Of a DNA stretch of 64,000 nt, positions 44,309 to 53,126 are shown one piece after another; positions within the stretch are counted from its first letter, which is position 1; each line of letters begins with the position of its first letter. The notes under the pieces were generated by a model. The model was not told the origin of the DNA. It ran no database searches and worked only from the letters and a program-made list of their open reading frames with translations. The position numbers and the translations under genes were made by a program. Source of the stretch: Bacteroidota bacterium (GTDB lineage Bacteria; Bacteroidota; Rhodothermia; Rhodothermales; UBA10348). Location of the stretch: positions 111,604-175,603 of the forward strand of contig JAJCYP010000022.1 of the NCBI GenBank assembly GCA_029262855.1, read 5' to 3'.

Positions 44309-44812
44309 ATGTACCGCCTGCTGCCTCTGATCGCCCTCCTGTTCGTCTCCGCGTTTGGACTCCCGGACCGGGGGCAATCCGAGGTACCGGTCGTCGGTGC
44401 TACGGACGAACTGGACGCCTTCTGGGCCGAGGTATCGCGAACGGTGGCGGAGGGCGACTTTGAAGGATATGCGGCCACGTACCACCCCGACGCGGTGCTG
44501 GTGAGTCAGTCGGGCGGCGTCTCCTATCCCATCGCCGAGGCGCTGGCCGGATGGAAGCAGGGTTTCGATGACACGGCTGCCGGGAAGATGAAAGCCCACG
44601 TTGATTTTCGATTCACCCAGCGTCTGAACGACGAAAACACGGCCCACGAAACGGGCATGTTCTACTACACGGCCCAGACCGGTGATGGCGAGCCACAGGG
44701 TTCACCCCTCCACTTTCAGGCACTGTTGGTGAAGCAGGGCGGCCAGTGGAAGATGGTCATGGAATACCAGATGACGCCCGCCACCATGGAAAAGTGGGAC
44801 GCCGCCGGGTAA
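44309..44812 (+). CDS. SnoaL/DUF4440-like exported protein
   Basis: A 167-residue protein with a signal peptide (about 23 residues) and an NTF2-like alpha+beta fold. Landmarks are the starting helix FWAEVSRTVAEGDFEGYAAT, HPDAVLVSQ and the final KQGGQWKMVMEYQ strand. Such proteins are small ligand-binding or isomerase-like domains; no catalytic dyad can be assigned. It lies 44 bp after the metal uptake operon and its stop codon sits in the hairpin described next. Confidence 0.8.
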   Translation: MYRLLPLIALLFVSAFGLPDRGQSEVPVVGATDELDAFWAEVSRTVAEGDFEGYAATYHPDAVLVSQSGGVSYPIAEALAGWKQGFDDTAAGKMKAHVDFRFTQRLNDENTAHETGMFYYTAQTGDGEPQGSPLHFQALLVKQGGQWKMVMEYQMTPATMEKWDAAG

Positions 44813-44842
44813 AGCGCTTCTTTTCGAGCGCTGGCGGCGTCC
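44797..44842. terminator. Strong two-part hairpin between convergent genes
   Basis: A 10-bp perfect outer stem (44797-44806 with 44833-44842) stacks on a 6-bp inner stem (44813-44818 with 44827-44832), with an 8-nt loop and a 6-nt bulge that holds the upstream gene's stop codon. It lies between the SnoaL-like gene and the convergent GH16 gene. There is no T-run, so it may act as a transcript-end structure for both directions rather than as a classical intrinsic terminator. Confidence 0.5.
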
Positions 44843-44850
44843 GACCGGAC

Positions 44851-45708
44851 TCAGTTCGCCCGTTCGTAAACGCGGACATAGTCCACTTTCATGATCTGGG
44901 GAAAGACAGTCGACTGATCCGGATTGCCGGGCCAATCGCCGCCCACCGCCAGGTTGAGCAACAGATGGAAACGCTGATCAAATGGCGCTGGGAAGTCGTG
45001 CCCGAATGTCGCCCAGTTCCTGGCTACGCGGTACTGGACGCCATCCACGTACCAGCGCATCTCGGTCTCGTCCCATTCCAGACTGAACTCATGGAAGTCA
45101 TCGGAAAACGTGCCGGAGGGCAGTTGGTACGATGAGCCGGCGAAGTCATGCGAGGGCGAGTCCGCCCGCGTGTGGTGCAGCGTTCCATGGACGAGGGCGG
45201 GCTGGTGCCCCAGATATTCCATGATGTCGATCTCGCCTGAGTTCGGCCATCCGCCGTACACATTCTCAGTCGGTAGCATCCAGATGGCCGGCCAGATCCC
45301 TTGACCGATTGGCATCTGGGCGCTGACGTCCACCCGCCCGTACTTGAAGTCCACCTTGCCGGCCGTGTTGATCCGGGCGGACGTGTATTGTCGCGTTCCG
45401 TCGGGTCCCGTGTACGATCCTTCGTGCGCGACGATGTGCAGGATGCCGTCTTCAACGGTCGAGTTCAGTTTTCGGGAGGTGTAGTACTGGAGTTCGTTGT
45501 TGAAAGGATTGCCGGTAATCCAATGCGTCCAATTCGACGTGTCGACTTCGAGTCCGTCAAACTCATCATTCCACACAAGCCGGTATCCCTCAGGTTCGGG
45601 GATGTTGGCCTCCTTCTTTTCTGTGTCTGACGATGAGCCGCCGTCGCAGCCGGTTGATACCAGCGTTGAGAAGGCGAGTACGGGAATCAGGAAAATCAGA
45701 CGGTGCAT
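44851..45708 (-). CDS. GH16 beta-glucanase (laminarinase-like) lipoprotein
   Basis: A 285-residue lipoprotein (lipobox STGC near residue 21, then an acidic/Ser linker). The GH16 catalytic motif is intact: GEIDIMEYLG, with the two Glu and the helper Asp. The W-rich cleft (WPAIWMLP, LEWDETEMRWYVDG, LNLAVGGDWPG) is typical of laminarinases. It should hydrolyse beta-1,3-glucans at the cell surface. The gene stands alone, downstream of RecQ on the same strand. Confidence 0.93.
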   Translation of the reverse strand: MHRLIFLIPVLAFSTLVSTGCDGGSSSDTEKKEANIPEPEGYRLVWNDEFDGLEVDTSNWTHWITGNPFNNELQYYTSRKLNSTVEDGILHIVAHEGSYTGPDGTRQYTSARINTAGKVDFKYGRVDVSAQMPIGQGIWPAIWMLPTENVYGGWPNSGEIDIMEYLGHQPALVHGTLHHTRADSPSHDFAGSSYQLPSGTFSDDFHEFSLEWDETEMRWYVDGVQYRVARNWATFGHDFPAPFDQRFHLLLNLAVGGDWPGNPDQSTVFPQIMKVDYVRVYERAN

Positions 45709-45815
45709 CGCCAGTTGGGATTGTTGTTGTTGTTCTACCTACCACCGGCCGTGGCGTTTCGAGGGATCCCGCCTGGAATGTCGCGAGCGGCATCCCGTTT
45801 CCCGCGGCCGGCGGC

Positions 45816-47333
45816 TCAGTCACGAAGCGCGGTCAGGAACGCGTCCCCGTAGCGATCCAGCTTCGTCAGGCCGACACCGGAAATCCGAAGCATCTGTTCC
45901 GGAGTCCGGGGCCTCAAAACGGCCAGTTCGAGCAGCACCTTGTCCCCGAACACGATGTAGGCCGGGACCTGGGACTCGTCGGCGAGCTCCTTTCGGACGA
46001 CCCGGAGCCGTTCGAAGAGCGCCCGATCCTCCTGACTCAACGTGTCGACAGAAATCCCCGGCGACGAACCGGAGCCTCGTGATTTCGAAAGCGGCCTCGC
46101 CGCCTTGATCCGATCCTGAATGGCAACACCCGTGCAGACGTCACACGCGTCCTCGCAGGGCCCGATCGTTTCGTCAAAGTGCGCAACCAGTACCTGATGA
46201 CGGCACTGACCGCGCTCCACCAAGCGGAACAGGCGCACCGTGGCATCGCCGGTTCGCTTCCGGACTTCGACATCGTCAATCGAGTCGAGAAACCGCTCGT
46301 GACCCTTGACGTCGGCCCACGAATAGAACAGGACGCAATCGCTCGGAAGGCCGTCCCGCCCCGCGCGACCGATCTCCTGATACCAGGACTCAATGTCCTT
46401 AGGCATGTCGCGGTGGATGACGAAGCGGACATTAGACTTGTCGATGCCCATTCCAAAGGCCACCGTCGCCACGATCACGTCCACATCATCGTGCTGAAAC
46501 CCCTCTTGGGCAGAGGAGCGGGCCTCGGAACTCAAACCCGCGTGGTAAGGACGTGCGTTCACCCCGTTCCTGACCAGGAAGTCTGACGTCTGCTCGACGG
46601 CCTTCCGGCTCAGGCAATACACAATTCCGCTCTCACCGGCATGGGACCGAACGATGCCGAGGATCTCGTTGCGCGTATTCCCTCCCTGGCCCTTCTTGCG
46701 AGCCGAGATGCGGAGATTTCGTCGGAAGAAGGAGCCCTTGTAGCCGGCCGGCTTCCGCATCCCCAATTGTCGGAGGATGTCCACGGCCACGGGGCGGGTG
46801 GCGGTTGCCGTTAAGGCCAGGACCGGCACGTCCAGCTGCTGCTTCAGTCCACGCAGTCGTCGATACGACGGTCTGAAGTCGTGTCCCCATTGACTGATGC
46901 AGTGAGCCTCATCCACAACAAGCAGGGCGATGGGACAGTCTCGCACGAAGTCACCCAGATGGCCGTCCAGCGCTTCCGGGGCGAGGAACACCAGTTCATA
47001 CTCCCCCGCCCGCAGGCCATTCATGCGGGTGCGTTTCTCCTCGTACGAGAGGGTCGAATTGATGGCTGCCGCCCGGAATCCAAGTGCCTGAATAGCGTCC
47101 ACCTGGTCCTTCATCAGGGAGATGAGCGGAGAGAGGACCAGCACCGTCCCGTCCAGCAGTCGGGCCGGCAGTTGGTAGGTCAACGACTTCCCCGCTCCGG
47201 TAGGCATCAATGCGATGCAGTCCTTGCCGGCAAGGACCGCGTCGATCACTTCGCGCTGTCCTGGTCGAAATTCTGAGAATCCAAAGACGTCCTGAAGTAC
47301 GGACTCGGGAGATGCGATCGTGTCTGGGTTCAT
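45816..47333 (-). CDS. recQ: RecQ-family ATP-dependent DNA helicase, short form
   Basis: A 505-residue SF2 helicase. Walker A MPTGAGKS lies at 43-50, DEAH at 140-143, and the QxxGRAGRDG motif VI near 318-327. Zinc-binding Cys are at C376, C392, C396 and C399. An HRDC domain occupies about 433-505. Only about 30 residues separate the zinc site from HRDC, so the RQC winged helix of E. coli-type RecQ is missing. Such short forms are known. It unwinds DNA in recombination and repair. Confidence 0.93.
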   Translation of the reverse strand: MNPDTIASPESVLQDVFGFSEFRPGQREVIDAVLAGKDCIALMPTGAGKSLTYQLPARLLDGTVLVLSPLISLMKDQVDAIQALGFRAAAINSTLSYEEKRTRMNGLRAGEYELVFLAPEALDGHLGDFVRDCPIALLVVDEAHCISQWGHDFRPSYRRLRGLKQQLDVPVLALTATATRPVAVDILRQLGMRKPAGYKGSFFRRNLRISARKKGQGGNTRNEILGIVRSHAGESGIVYCLSRKAVEQTSDFLVRNGVNARPYHAGLSSEARSSAQEGFQHDDVDVIVATVAFGMGIDKSNVRFVIHRDMPKDIESWYQEIGRAGRDGLPSDCVLFYSWADVKGHERFLDSIDDVEVRKRTGDATVRLFRLVERGQCRHQVLVAHFDETIGPCEDACDVCTGVAIQDRIKAARPLSKSRGSGSSPGISVDTLSQEDRALFERLRVVRKELADESQVPAYIVFGDKVLLELAVLRPRTPEQMLRISGVGLTKLDRYGDAFLTALRD

Positions 47334-47667
47334 CTGGTGGTCGGCAGAGGGAAGCGTAAGCAGGAGGCCGCCGAAGATACCCGCCGCGATGATGTTCGGT
47401 TCGGTCAGCGGCCGAAAACACCCGAGCGCTGTGGGGGACTAGAGGCGGGCACTGTGGGGATCGCAACGCGTGTTCCGCACGATATGTGCCGCTGGCACGG
47501 CGGACACCGATTTTTGACGCACCGAAACGCGAAAAAATCTCGCCCGCCCGTTCATTTAGTCGATTCTGCGACGGAGTTTACCAGTCAGCTAGACACAGCC
47601 TCCAATGCAAAACATCTTTCGCGTTGTGCCGTCTTTAGACAGTCCCATCGCCCCCCTGCTATTCGCC
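47334..47667. other. Divergent intergenic region between recQ and the polyamine operon
   Basis: A 334-bp region with no convincing gene. It must hold the promoters of recQ and of the polyamine operon. A TTGACG at 47514-47519 and an AT-richer stretch follow, but I find no well-matched second element. I see no riboswitch-like structure. A frame open from ATG 47605 could extend the acidic protein by 21 residues, but the extension has no charge bias like the rest and I prefer ATG 47668. Confidence 0.4.
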
Positions 47668-47820
47668 ATGACCGACGACGACGACTGGATGGAAGACCCG
47701 GATAACTGGGACAAGCCATGGGGTGATGAGGAGGAAGAAGAGGAAGAAGAAGACACTTGGGGTGACGAGGACGACGAAGAAGACGATTTCGATGACGAGG
47801 ACTATGATGACGAGGAATAG
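47668..47820 (+). CDS. Hyperacidic 50-residue protein upstream of the polyamine genes
   Basis: A 50-residue protein with 34 Asp or Glu residues and a single basic residue (Lys16). It has eight Glu in a row (21-28) and four Trp (7, 14, 18, 31) spaced among the acid runs. It ends 3 bp before the DHS-like gene, so it is translated with it. It cannot fold as a normal hydrophobic domain. It could bind polyamines or basic proteins, or act as a leader or regulator. No family known to me. It could also start at ATG 47605. Confidence 0.6.
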   Translation: MTDDDDWMEDPDNWDKPWGDEEEEEEEEDTWGDEDDEEDDFDDEDYDDEE

Positions 47821-47823
47821 TGG

Positions 47824-48840
47824 ATGACCATACGGTCATTCATGGAGCGCCATTTCCGGCATTTTAATGCCGCGGCCGCGCTCGACGCATCTGATGGCTA
47901 TGTGGCCCATCTCGATGGTGGTGGCGCCATGCTGGTGAGTCTCGCCGGTGCCATGAGCACGGCGGAGCTCGGCCTGACGCTTGCCGACATGATCCGAGGC
48001 GGGAAGGTGCACGCGATATCCTGCACCGGTGCGAATCTGGAAGAGGATCTGTTCAATCTGGTCGCACACGATCACTACGTGCGCATTCCTCGCTACCGCG
48101 ATTTGACGCCGCAGGACGAAGCGGATCTGATGGCGCGGCACCTCAACCGGGTCACGGACACGTGCATTCCGGAAGAGGAGGCCATCCGGAAAGTCGAGGA
48201 CGCGATCCTCGAGGTATGGCAGGCCGCAGACCGGGCGGGGGAGCGCAGGTTGCCACACGAGTTCCTGTTTGAGCTGATTCGAAGCAAGCGGCTGGTGTCT
48301 TCCTATCAGATTGACCCTGCCGACAGCTGGCTGGTCGCGGCCGCAGAGTGCAATCTTCCGATGGTGGTTCCTGGATGGGAGGATTCAACGCTGGGTAACA
48401 TCTTTGCGGCCCACTGCATCAAGGGGGACATCCAGGATCCCCGCACCATGAAGTCGGGGATCGAATACATGATCTCACTGGCGGATTGGTATTCGGCCGA
48501 AACCAGACCGGTCGGGTTCTTTCAGATCGGAGGCGGGATCGCCGGTGATTTTCCGATCTGCGTGGTTCCCATGCTGGAACAGGACCTGCATCGGGAAACG
48601 CCTCTCTGGGCGTATTTCTGTCAGATCAGTGACTCGACCACTTCGTATGGGTCGTACTCGGGCGCTGTGCCGAATGAGAAGATCACCTGGGGAAAACTCG
48701 GTGTTGATACCCCCTCATTTCTCATCGAGTCCGATGCGACCATCGTAGCGCCGCTCATCTTTGCGTACGTGCTCGAGTCCGATCCAACGCTGGCCTGGAG
48801 CGCCTCCGGGCGGATCGTGGCAGAGTCGACCCAAGGCTGA
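47824..48840 (+). CDS. Deoxyhypusine-synthase-like enzyme, probable polyamine synthase
   Basis: A 338-residue NAD-dependent enzyme of the deoxyhypusine synthase family. Characteristic features are the SLAGAMSTAELG segment, ISCTGANLEED, and the catalytic Lys of the WGK motif at about residue 291 (human DHS K329), in KITWGKLGVD. Bacteria do not make hypusine. In this operon with arginine decarboxylase, N-carbamoylputrescine amidase and agmatine deiminase, the natural inference is transfer of an aminobutyl group to form homospermidine or a related triamine, as reported for bacterial homologues. The stop overlaps the SpeA start by 1 bp. Confidence 0.9.
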   Translation: MTIRSFMERHFRHFNAAAALDASDGYVAHLDGGGAMLVSLAGAMSTAELGLTLADMIRGGKVHAISCTGANLEEDLFNLVAHDHYVRIPRYRDLTPQDEADLMARHLNRVTDTCIPEEEAIRKVEDAILEVWQAADRAGERRLPHEFLFELIRSKRLVSSYQIDPADSWLVAAAECNLPMVVPGWEDSTLGNIFAAHCIKGDIQDPRTMKSGIEYMISLADWYSAETRPVGFFQIGGGIAGDFPICVVPMLEQDLHRETPLWAYFCQISDSTTSYGSYSGAVPNEKITWGKLGVDTPSFLIESDATIVAPLIFAYVLESDPTLAWSASGRIVAESTQG

Positions 48841-50864
48841 TGATACCAAAGAATCCCGCGGCCTGGTCCACAGAGGCCGCCGCCGAACTATACCACCTCT
48901 CAGGGTGGAGCGACGACTATTTCCGCATCGACGACAGCGGAAGGGCCGTGGCTGATGTCGACCGGGACGGGCAGCGCCAGATCGTCATCGAAAAGGTGGT
49001 CGATCGGGTCACCCGTGAGGGCCTACAGACGCCGCTTGTAATCCGGTTCCAGGACATCATCGCCAGCCGGGTCCGTCAGTTGAACGAGGCGTTCAACGCG
49101 GCTCGGGAGGAGTTCGGCTACGAACCGCCCTACCGCGGAGTGTATCCCATCAAGGTGAACCAGCTGCACGAGGTGGTGGACGAAATCCTCGAGGCAGGAC
49201 GCACCTACGGCATGGGGTTGGAGTGTGGATCGAAGGCCGAACTGGTGGCCGCCCTTCCGTACCTCGGCGACGAGATGTTTCTCATCTGCAACGGGTACAA
49301 AGATGAGGACATGTTTGATCTCATCCTTACAGGACAGCGACTCGGGAAGATGGTCATTCCGGTGATCGAGAAGTTTGATGAGTTCCAGCTCCTGAATCGG
49401 CTTGCAAATGCCCGCGGGATTCGGGCCGAGTTTGGCGTTCGGATTCGGCTCATGTCTCCGGGCTCCGGGAAGTGGGCGGAGTCCGGCGGCGACGGGTCAA
49501 AGTTTGGTGTTACGATCCCCGAGCTGCTCCGGATCATGGACAGTCTCCGGGAGCAGGGACGAGAGGAGAGCCTAGTGCTGCTGCATTTCCACCTCGGAAG
49601 TCAGGTGGCGCACATTCAGTCGCTACGCGCAGGTGTAAAGGAGATCACCCGCATCTACACGCAGCTCGCCGGCCGCGGGATGCGAGTGAAGTACCTGGAC
49701 GTGGGTGGTGGGCTGGGGGTCAACTACGAGGCGGACCTCGCCAATCCCGATGAGGGTATCAACTACACGCTGCAGGAATACGCCAACACGGTGGTCTCCA
49801 TCGTGCAGGAGATGTGTCGTGCCGACAACGTGGCTCCGCCGATTCTGATAAGCGAGAGCGGTCGCGCGCTGACGGCCCACCATTCGGTTCTGGTGGTCGA
49901 TGTGCTGTCCGCCTACGGAAAGGAGGAAATTGCCGACGGGTTCGTCCCCGGTGAGGCCGATCATGCGGCTATTCGCGCGCTCCACGACACGCTGATGTGG
50001 CTCCGCGAGGACACAGTCCTTCGGCCGGCCGAACTTCTGGAAGCGTATCACGACGCCACCGTAAAACGGCAGGAGGCCGAGTCGCTGTTTGGCTTCGGGT
50101 ATCTGCCGCTCGAGCAGAAGGGGCTGGCCGAGGAGCTTTACTGGTCGGCCTGCAAGGCCATCAACGAGCGGGTGCGAGCCTCGGCCATGGAGTGGGTGCC
50201 CGCGGAACTGGATGCGCTGGATCGACTGCTGGTCGAGCAGTACTTGTGCGATTTTTCTGTCTTTCAGTCCATCTTGGATCACTGGGCGATTGGGCAGCGC
50301 TTTCCCATCATGCCCTTGTCCCGTTTGGACGAAAAGCCTTCCAAAAGGGCTGTCCTGGTTGATCTGACCTGTGATTCGGACGGCAAGGTGAACCGATATG
50401 TCTCGGACAACGAGGACAAGCGGTACCTGGACCTGCATGCGTTAAACCCCGGCGAGCCCTATCGCCTGGGGTTTTTCCTGATGGGCGCTTACCAGGACAT
50501 CATGGGTGACATGCACAATCTCTTTGGGCGTGTCGCCGAGGTGCATGTCTATGCCGATGACGACGAGCCGGACGGTTTCTATATCGAGAAGCGGATTCCC
50601 GGTGCACGCATCAAGGAAATCCTGGCCCTCGTGCAGTACTTCCCGGAGGATCTGAAGATGCGGCTGGAGAAGATGATGATGAAGGAGGTCCGGGCGGGCC
50701 GGCTGCGGAGAGTGGAGGCCGTGCGATTCCTCGAGCGGTATACCCAGATGTTCAATGACACGACGTACCTGAACGCAGCCCCGGCGGGCGACCAGGCAGC
50801 GCCCGCAGCTGCCGACATGGACGCCGCGCCGAGCGCTCCCCAGGAAGCGGAGGTGGCGGAGTGA
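48840..50864 (+). CDS. speA: Biosynthetic arginine decarboxylase
   Basis: A 674-residue PLP enzyme of the alanine-racemase-fold group that decarboxylates arginine to agmatine. The PLP lysine is in GVYPIKVNQ (Lys near 105). Gly-rich phosphate-binding loops (FHLGSQ, LDVGGGLGVNYE) and the C-terminal beta domain with TCDSDGKV are present. The length fits the 630-680 residues of the family. The last 30 residues are Ala/Pro-rich. It is coupled to the DHS-like gene (1-bp overlap) and to the amidase gene (GTGA overlap). Confidence 0.96.
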   Translation: MIPKNPAAWSTEAAAELYHLSGWSDDYFRIDDSGRAVADVDRDGQRQIVIEKVVDRVTREGLQTPLVIRFQDIIASRVRQLNEAFNAAREEFGYEPPYRGVYPIKVNQLHEVVDEILEAGRTYGMGLECGSKAELVAALPYLGDEMFLICNGYKDEDMFDLILTGQRLGKMVIPVIEKFDEFQLLNRLANARGIRAEFGVRIRLMSPGSGKWAESGGDGSKFGVTIPELLRIMDSLREQGREESLVLLHFHLGSQVAHIQSLRAGVKEITRIYTQLAGRGMRVKYLDVGGGLGVNYEADLANPDEGINYTLQEYANTVVSIVQEMCRADNVAPPILISESGRALTAHHSVLVVDVLSAYGKEEIADGFVPGEADHAAIRALHDTLMWLREDTVLRPAELLEAYHDATVKRQEAESLFGFGYLPLEQKGLAEELYWSACKAINERVRASAMEWVPAELDALDRLLVEQYLCDFSVFQSILDHWAIGQRFPIMPLSRLDEKPSKRAVLVDLTCDSDGKVNRYVSDNEDKRYLDLHALNPGEPYRLGFFLMGAYQDIMGDMHNLFGRVAEVHVYADDDEPDGFYIEKRIPGARIKEILALVQYFPEDLKMRLEKMMMKEVRAGRLRRVEAVRFLERYTQMFNDTTYLNAAPAGDQAAPAAADMDAAPSAPQEAEVAE

Positions 50865-51751
50865 GGGACGTCCGGGTAGGCTTGGGACAATTCAGCATGG
50901 GAGATAACCCGGCCGCGAATCTCGATTGCGCCGAGGAAGTCATCGTGGCTCTCGCCAAGGAAGGCGCGCAGGTCATCTGCCTCCCCGAGCTCTTTGCGAG
51001 TCGGTACTTCTGTCAGGAGGAGAACGCGGACCACTATGCTCTGGCGGAGGCCGTCCCCGGTCCAACCACCGGCCGCTTCGAGCGAGTCGCCAAAGCGTTG
51101 GACGTCGCCCTGGTCCTCAGCCTGTTCGAGAAACGGGCGCCCGGTCTGTACCACAACACGGCCGCTGTCATCGACGGTCCGCGCGGGTACCTCGGCAAGT
51201 ACCGCAAAATGCATATTCCGGATGACCCGAGGTACTACGAGAAGTACTACTTCACGCCGGGCGATCTTGGATTCAAGACGTTCGACCTGCGAATCGGCCG
51301 AATCGGCGTGCTGATCTGCTGGGATCAGTGGTACCCCGAGGCGGCACGACTGACGGCGATGAGGGGCGCGGAGATCCTCTTCTACCCGACCGCCATTGGC
51401 TGGCACCCGGAGGAGAAAGCGTCGCACGGAGTTCAGCAGCACGAAGCGTGGGAGACCATACAGCGGTCGCATGCCGTGGCGAACGGCTGCTTCGTGGCCT
51501 CGGTAAACCGGACCGGATTCGAGCCCGACCCGGCTGGCGAGGAGGGCGCCGGTATTCAGTTCTGGGGACAGACGTTCGCGGCCGGACCGGACGGGGCCAT
51601 CCTCGAGCGACTCCCGGCGAACGGACCCGCCCAGCGGGTCATCACGATGGACCTGGATCGGATCGCGGAGCAGCGGCACGGCTGGCCGTTTCTGCGGGAT
51701 CGACGGGTGGAGGCCTACCAGCAGATCACCGAGCGCTATCTGGATGACTGA
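50861..51751 (+). CDS. aguB: N-carbamoylputrescine amidase
   Basis: A 296-residue nitrilase-superfamily amidase that turns N-carbamoylputrescine into putrescine, CO2 and ammonia. The Glu-Lys-Cys triad is visible: E43 (LPELF), K116 (KYRKMHIP) and C153 (LICWDQW). The length matches the family. It starts at GTG 50861 inside the SpeA stop and overlaps the agmatine deiminase gene by 8 bp. Confidence 0.95.
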   Translation: MRDVRVGLGQFSMGDNPAANLDCAEEVIVALAKEGAQVICLPELFASRYFCQEENADHYALAEAVPGPTTGRFERVAKALDVALVLSLFEKRAPGLYHNTAAVIDGPRGYLGKYRKMHIPDDPRYYEKYYFTPGDLGFKTFDLRIGRIGVLICWDQWYPEAARLTAMRGAEILFYPTAIGWHPEEKASHGVQQHEAWETIQRSHAVANGCFVASVNRTGFEPDPAGEEGAGIQFWGQTFAAGPDGAILERLPANGPAQRVITMDLDRIAEQRHGWPFLRDRRVEAYQQITERYLDD

Positions 51752-52751
51752 CCTCCGGATGCCTGCCGAGTGGGAGCCGCACGGGTCCACGTGGATCTCG
51801 TGGCCGCACAACCGGGATACCTGGCCCGGTGCATTCGATCAGTTGGAGCCCGCCTACGCACGATTGGTCCGCGTCCTGGCAAGGTCAGAGCCGGTGGACG
51901 TCAATGTCCTGGGGTCGGAGCATGAGGCCCATGTGAGGGCGCTCCTGGAGGATGCGCCGGGCGAGATCCGGTACCATCATATTCCAACCAATGACGCCTG
52001 GTGCCGGGACCATGGGGCCACATTCGTTCGGGGTGCCGGCGGCCTTGTGGCGGTCGATTTCGAGTACAACGCCTGGGGTGGCAAGTATCCCCCCTTCGAT
52101 CTGGACCAGTTGGCTGCTCGCCAGATGGCCGACAAGTTGCGCGTCCCCTGCGTTGAGGCCGGTTTGGCGCTTGAGGGCGGCGCGATCGAGGTGAACGGCG
52201 AGGGCGTGTTGATGACAACGGCCTCCTGCGTGCTGAACCCCAATCGGAACCCGGGACTCACCCGCGAACAGGCCGAGGAGCGCTTGACGGAGCTGCTCGG
52301 GATCGAGAACGTGCTGTGGGTAGATGGCGAGTTGGAGGGCGATGACACCGATGGTCATATCGACAACCTTGCCCGGTTTGTCGGGCGTCGGGACGTCGTC
52401 ATGTGTGTGCCGCCAGCCGGGAAGGATTCCGGTGGGCTGCGCGCGGGGTTTGAACGGCTGAAGCGGGAGGCAGGCCTTCTCGGGATACGCGTGCATGCCG
52501 TGCCGATACCACCACCCGTTTTTTCGCCGGCGTCGTCGGGCAAGCACGTCCAACTCCCGGCATCCTACGCCAACTTCTACATCACGAATGAGGCCGTCCT
52601 GATACCGGGGTATGACGAGGCTACGGACGGCGAGGCGGCTCGGGTCATAGGCGGGTTTTTCCCGGACCGGAGGACTGAAGTGGTGGACTGCCGCCTGATT
52701 GTCTGGGGGTTGGGTGCGATTCATTGCCTGACCCAGCAAGTGCCGGCGTAA
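51744..52751 (+). CDS. aguA: Agmatine deiminase
   Basis: A 335-residue enzyme of the peptidylarginine-deiminase superfamily that converts agmatine to N-carbamoylputrescine and ammonia. The catalytic Cys is C328 in AIHCLTQQ at the C-terminus. The Asp/His positions are in DAWCRDHGAT and DDTDGHIDNLARF. It closes the arginine-agmatine-putrescine pathway with SpeA and AguB. It starts within the AguB end (ATGACTGA overlap). Confidence 0.95.
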   Translation: MTDLRMPAEWEPHGSTWISWPHNRDTWPGAFDQLEPAYARLVRVLARSEPVDVNVLGSEHEAHVRALLEDAPGEIRYHHIPTNDAWCRDHGATFVRGAGGLVAVDFEYNAWGGKYPPFDLDQLAARQMADKLRVPCVEAGLALEGGAIEVNGEGVLMTTASCVLNPNRNPGLTREQAEERLTELLGIENVLWVDGELEGDDTDGHIDNLARFVGRRDVVMCVPPAGKDSGGLRAGFERLKREAGLLGIRVHAVPIPPPVFSPASSGKHVQLPASYANFYITNEAVLIPGYDEATDGEAARVIGGFFPDRRTEVVDCRLIVWGLGAIHCLTQQVPA

Positions 52752-53126
52752 GGCCGGTCCCCAATGCGAAACGGCGAGTCCGCCGAAGCAGACCCGCCGT
52801 TCACGGTGCCGTGTGGTAAGGCCCGTCGGGCTACGCTCGACTGGAGTTCTTCTTCATTGTTTCAGGAGTGTGGGAGGGGCACCCCTCACTGAACGACGAT
52901 CGTCCGTGAGGTACCGGGCAGACCCTCCTCAGCGGCAAGGGCGGCTACTGCGAGACGGCGCCAGCGGAGATTCATGGTGTTGGGGGGGCTTGACCTCAGA
53001 ATCGGATACAGGACGCACGATCGCAAGCGGGGCAAGGAACGCCCTCTTTGCCGCCGGAATCATCTATAAACAACATAGTTCAACAAAACAGTTGAACTAT
53101 AGTGTTGCATTGCTTTTCTTGACTGC
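52752..53126. other. Intergenic region with two hairpins and the tetR operator
   Basis: A 375-bp region between the polyamine and export operons. An 11-bp stem with one mismatch (52770-52780 with 52791-52801, 10-nt loop) just after agmatine deiminase is a likely transcript-end structure without a T-run. A second palindrome, GAGGGG-CA-CCCCTC, lies at 52876-52889. The distal part becomes AT-rich and holds the operator. Short open frames, including a 29-codon minus-strand frame at 52886-52975, have no support beyond being open. Confidence 0.45.
53075..53100. promoter_or_regulatory. Palindromic operator for the TetR regulator
   Basis: A perfect 10-bp inverted repeat (ATAGTTCAAC and GTTGAACTAT) around a 6-bp AT-rich spacer, 26 bp upstream of the tetR start. 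The core TTCAAC-N6-GTTGAA and the size fit a TetR-family site, in particular the CecR (YbiH) type. The outer flanks CAACA and TGTTG add imperfect symmetry. Binding would block transcription of the whole export operon, including tetR. Confidence 0.8.

Noticed and set aside
47334..47667. Possible riboswitch before the polyamine operon
   Set aside because: No conserved-looking stem set and no terminator or start-site sequestration could be found.
52886..52975. Minus-strand 29-codon frame ending in a sequence like the end of a secreted protein
   Set aside because: Too short, no upstream continuation, and the similarity to a sorting-domain end is only vague.
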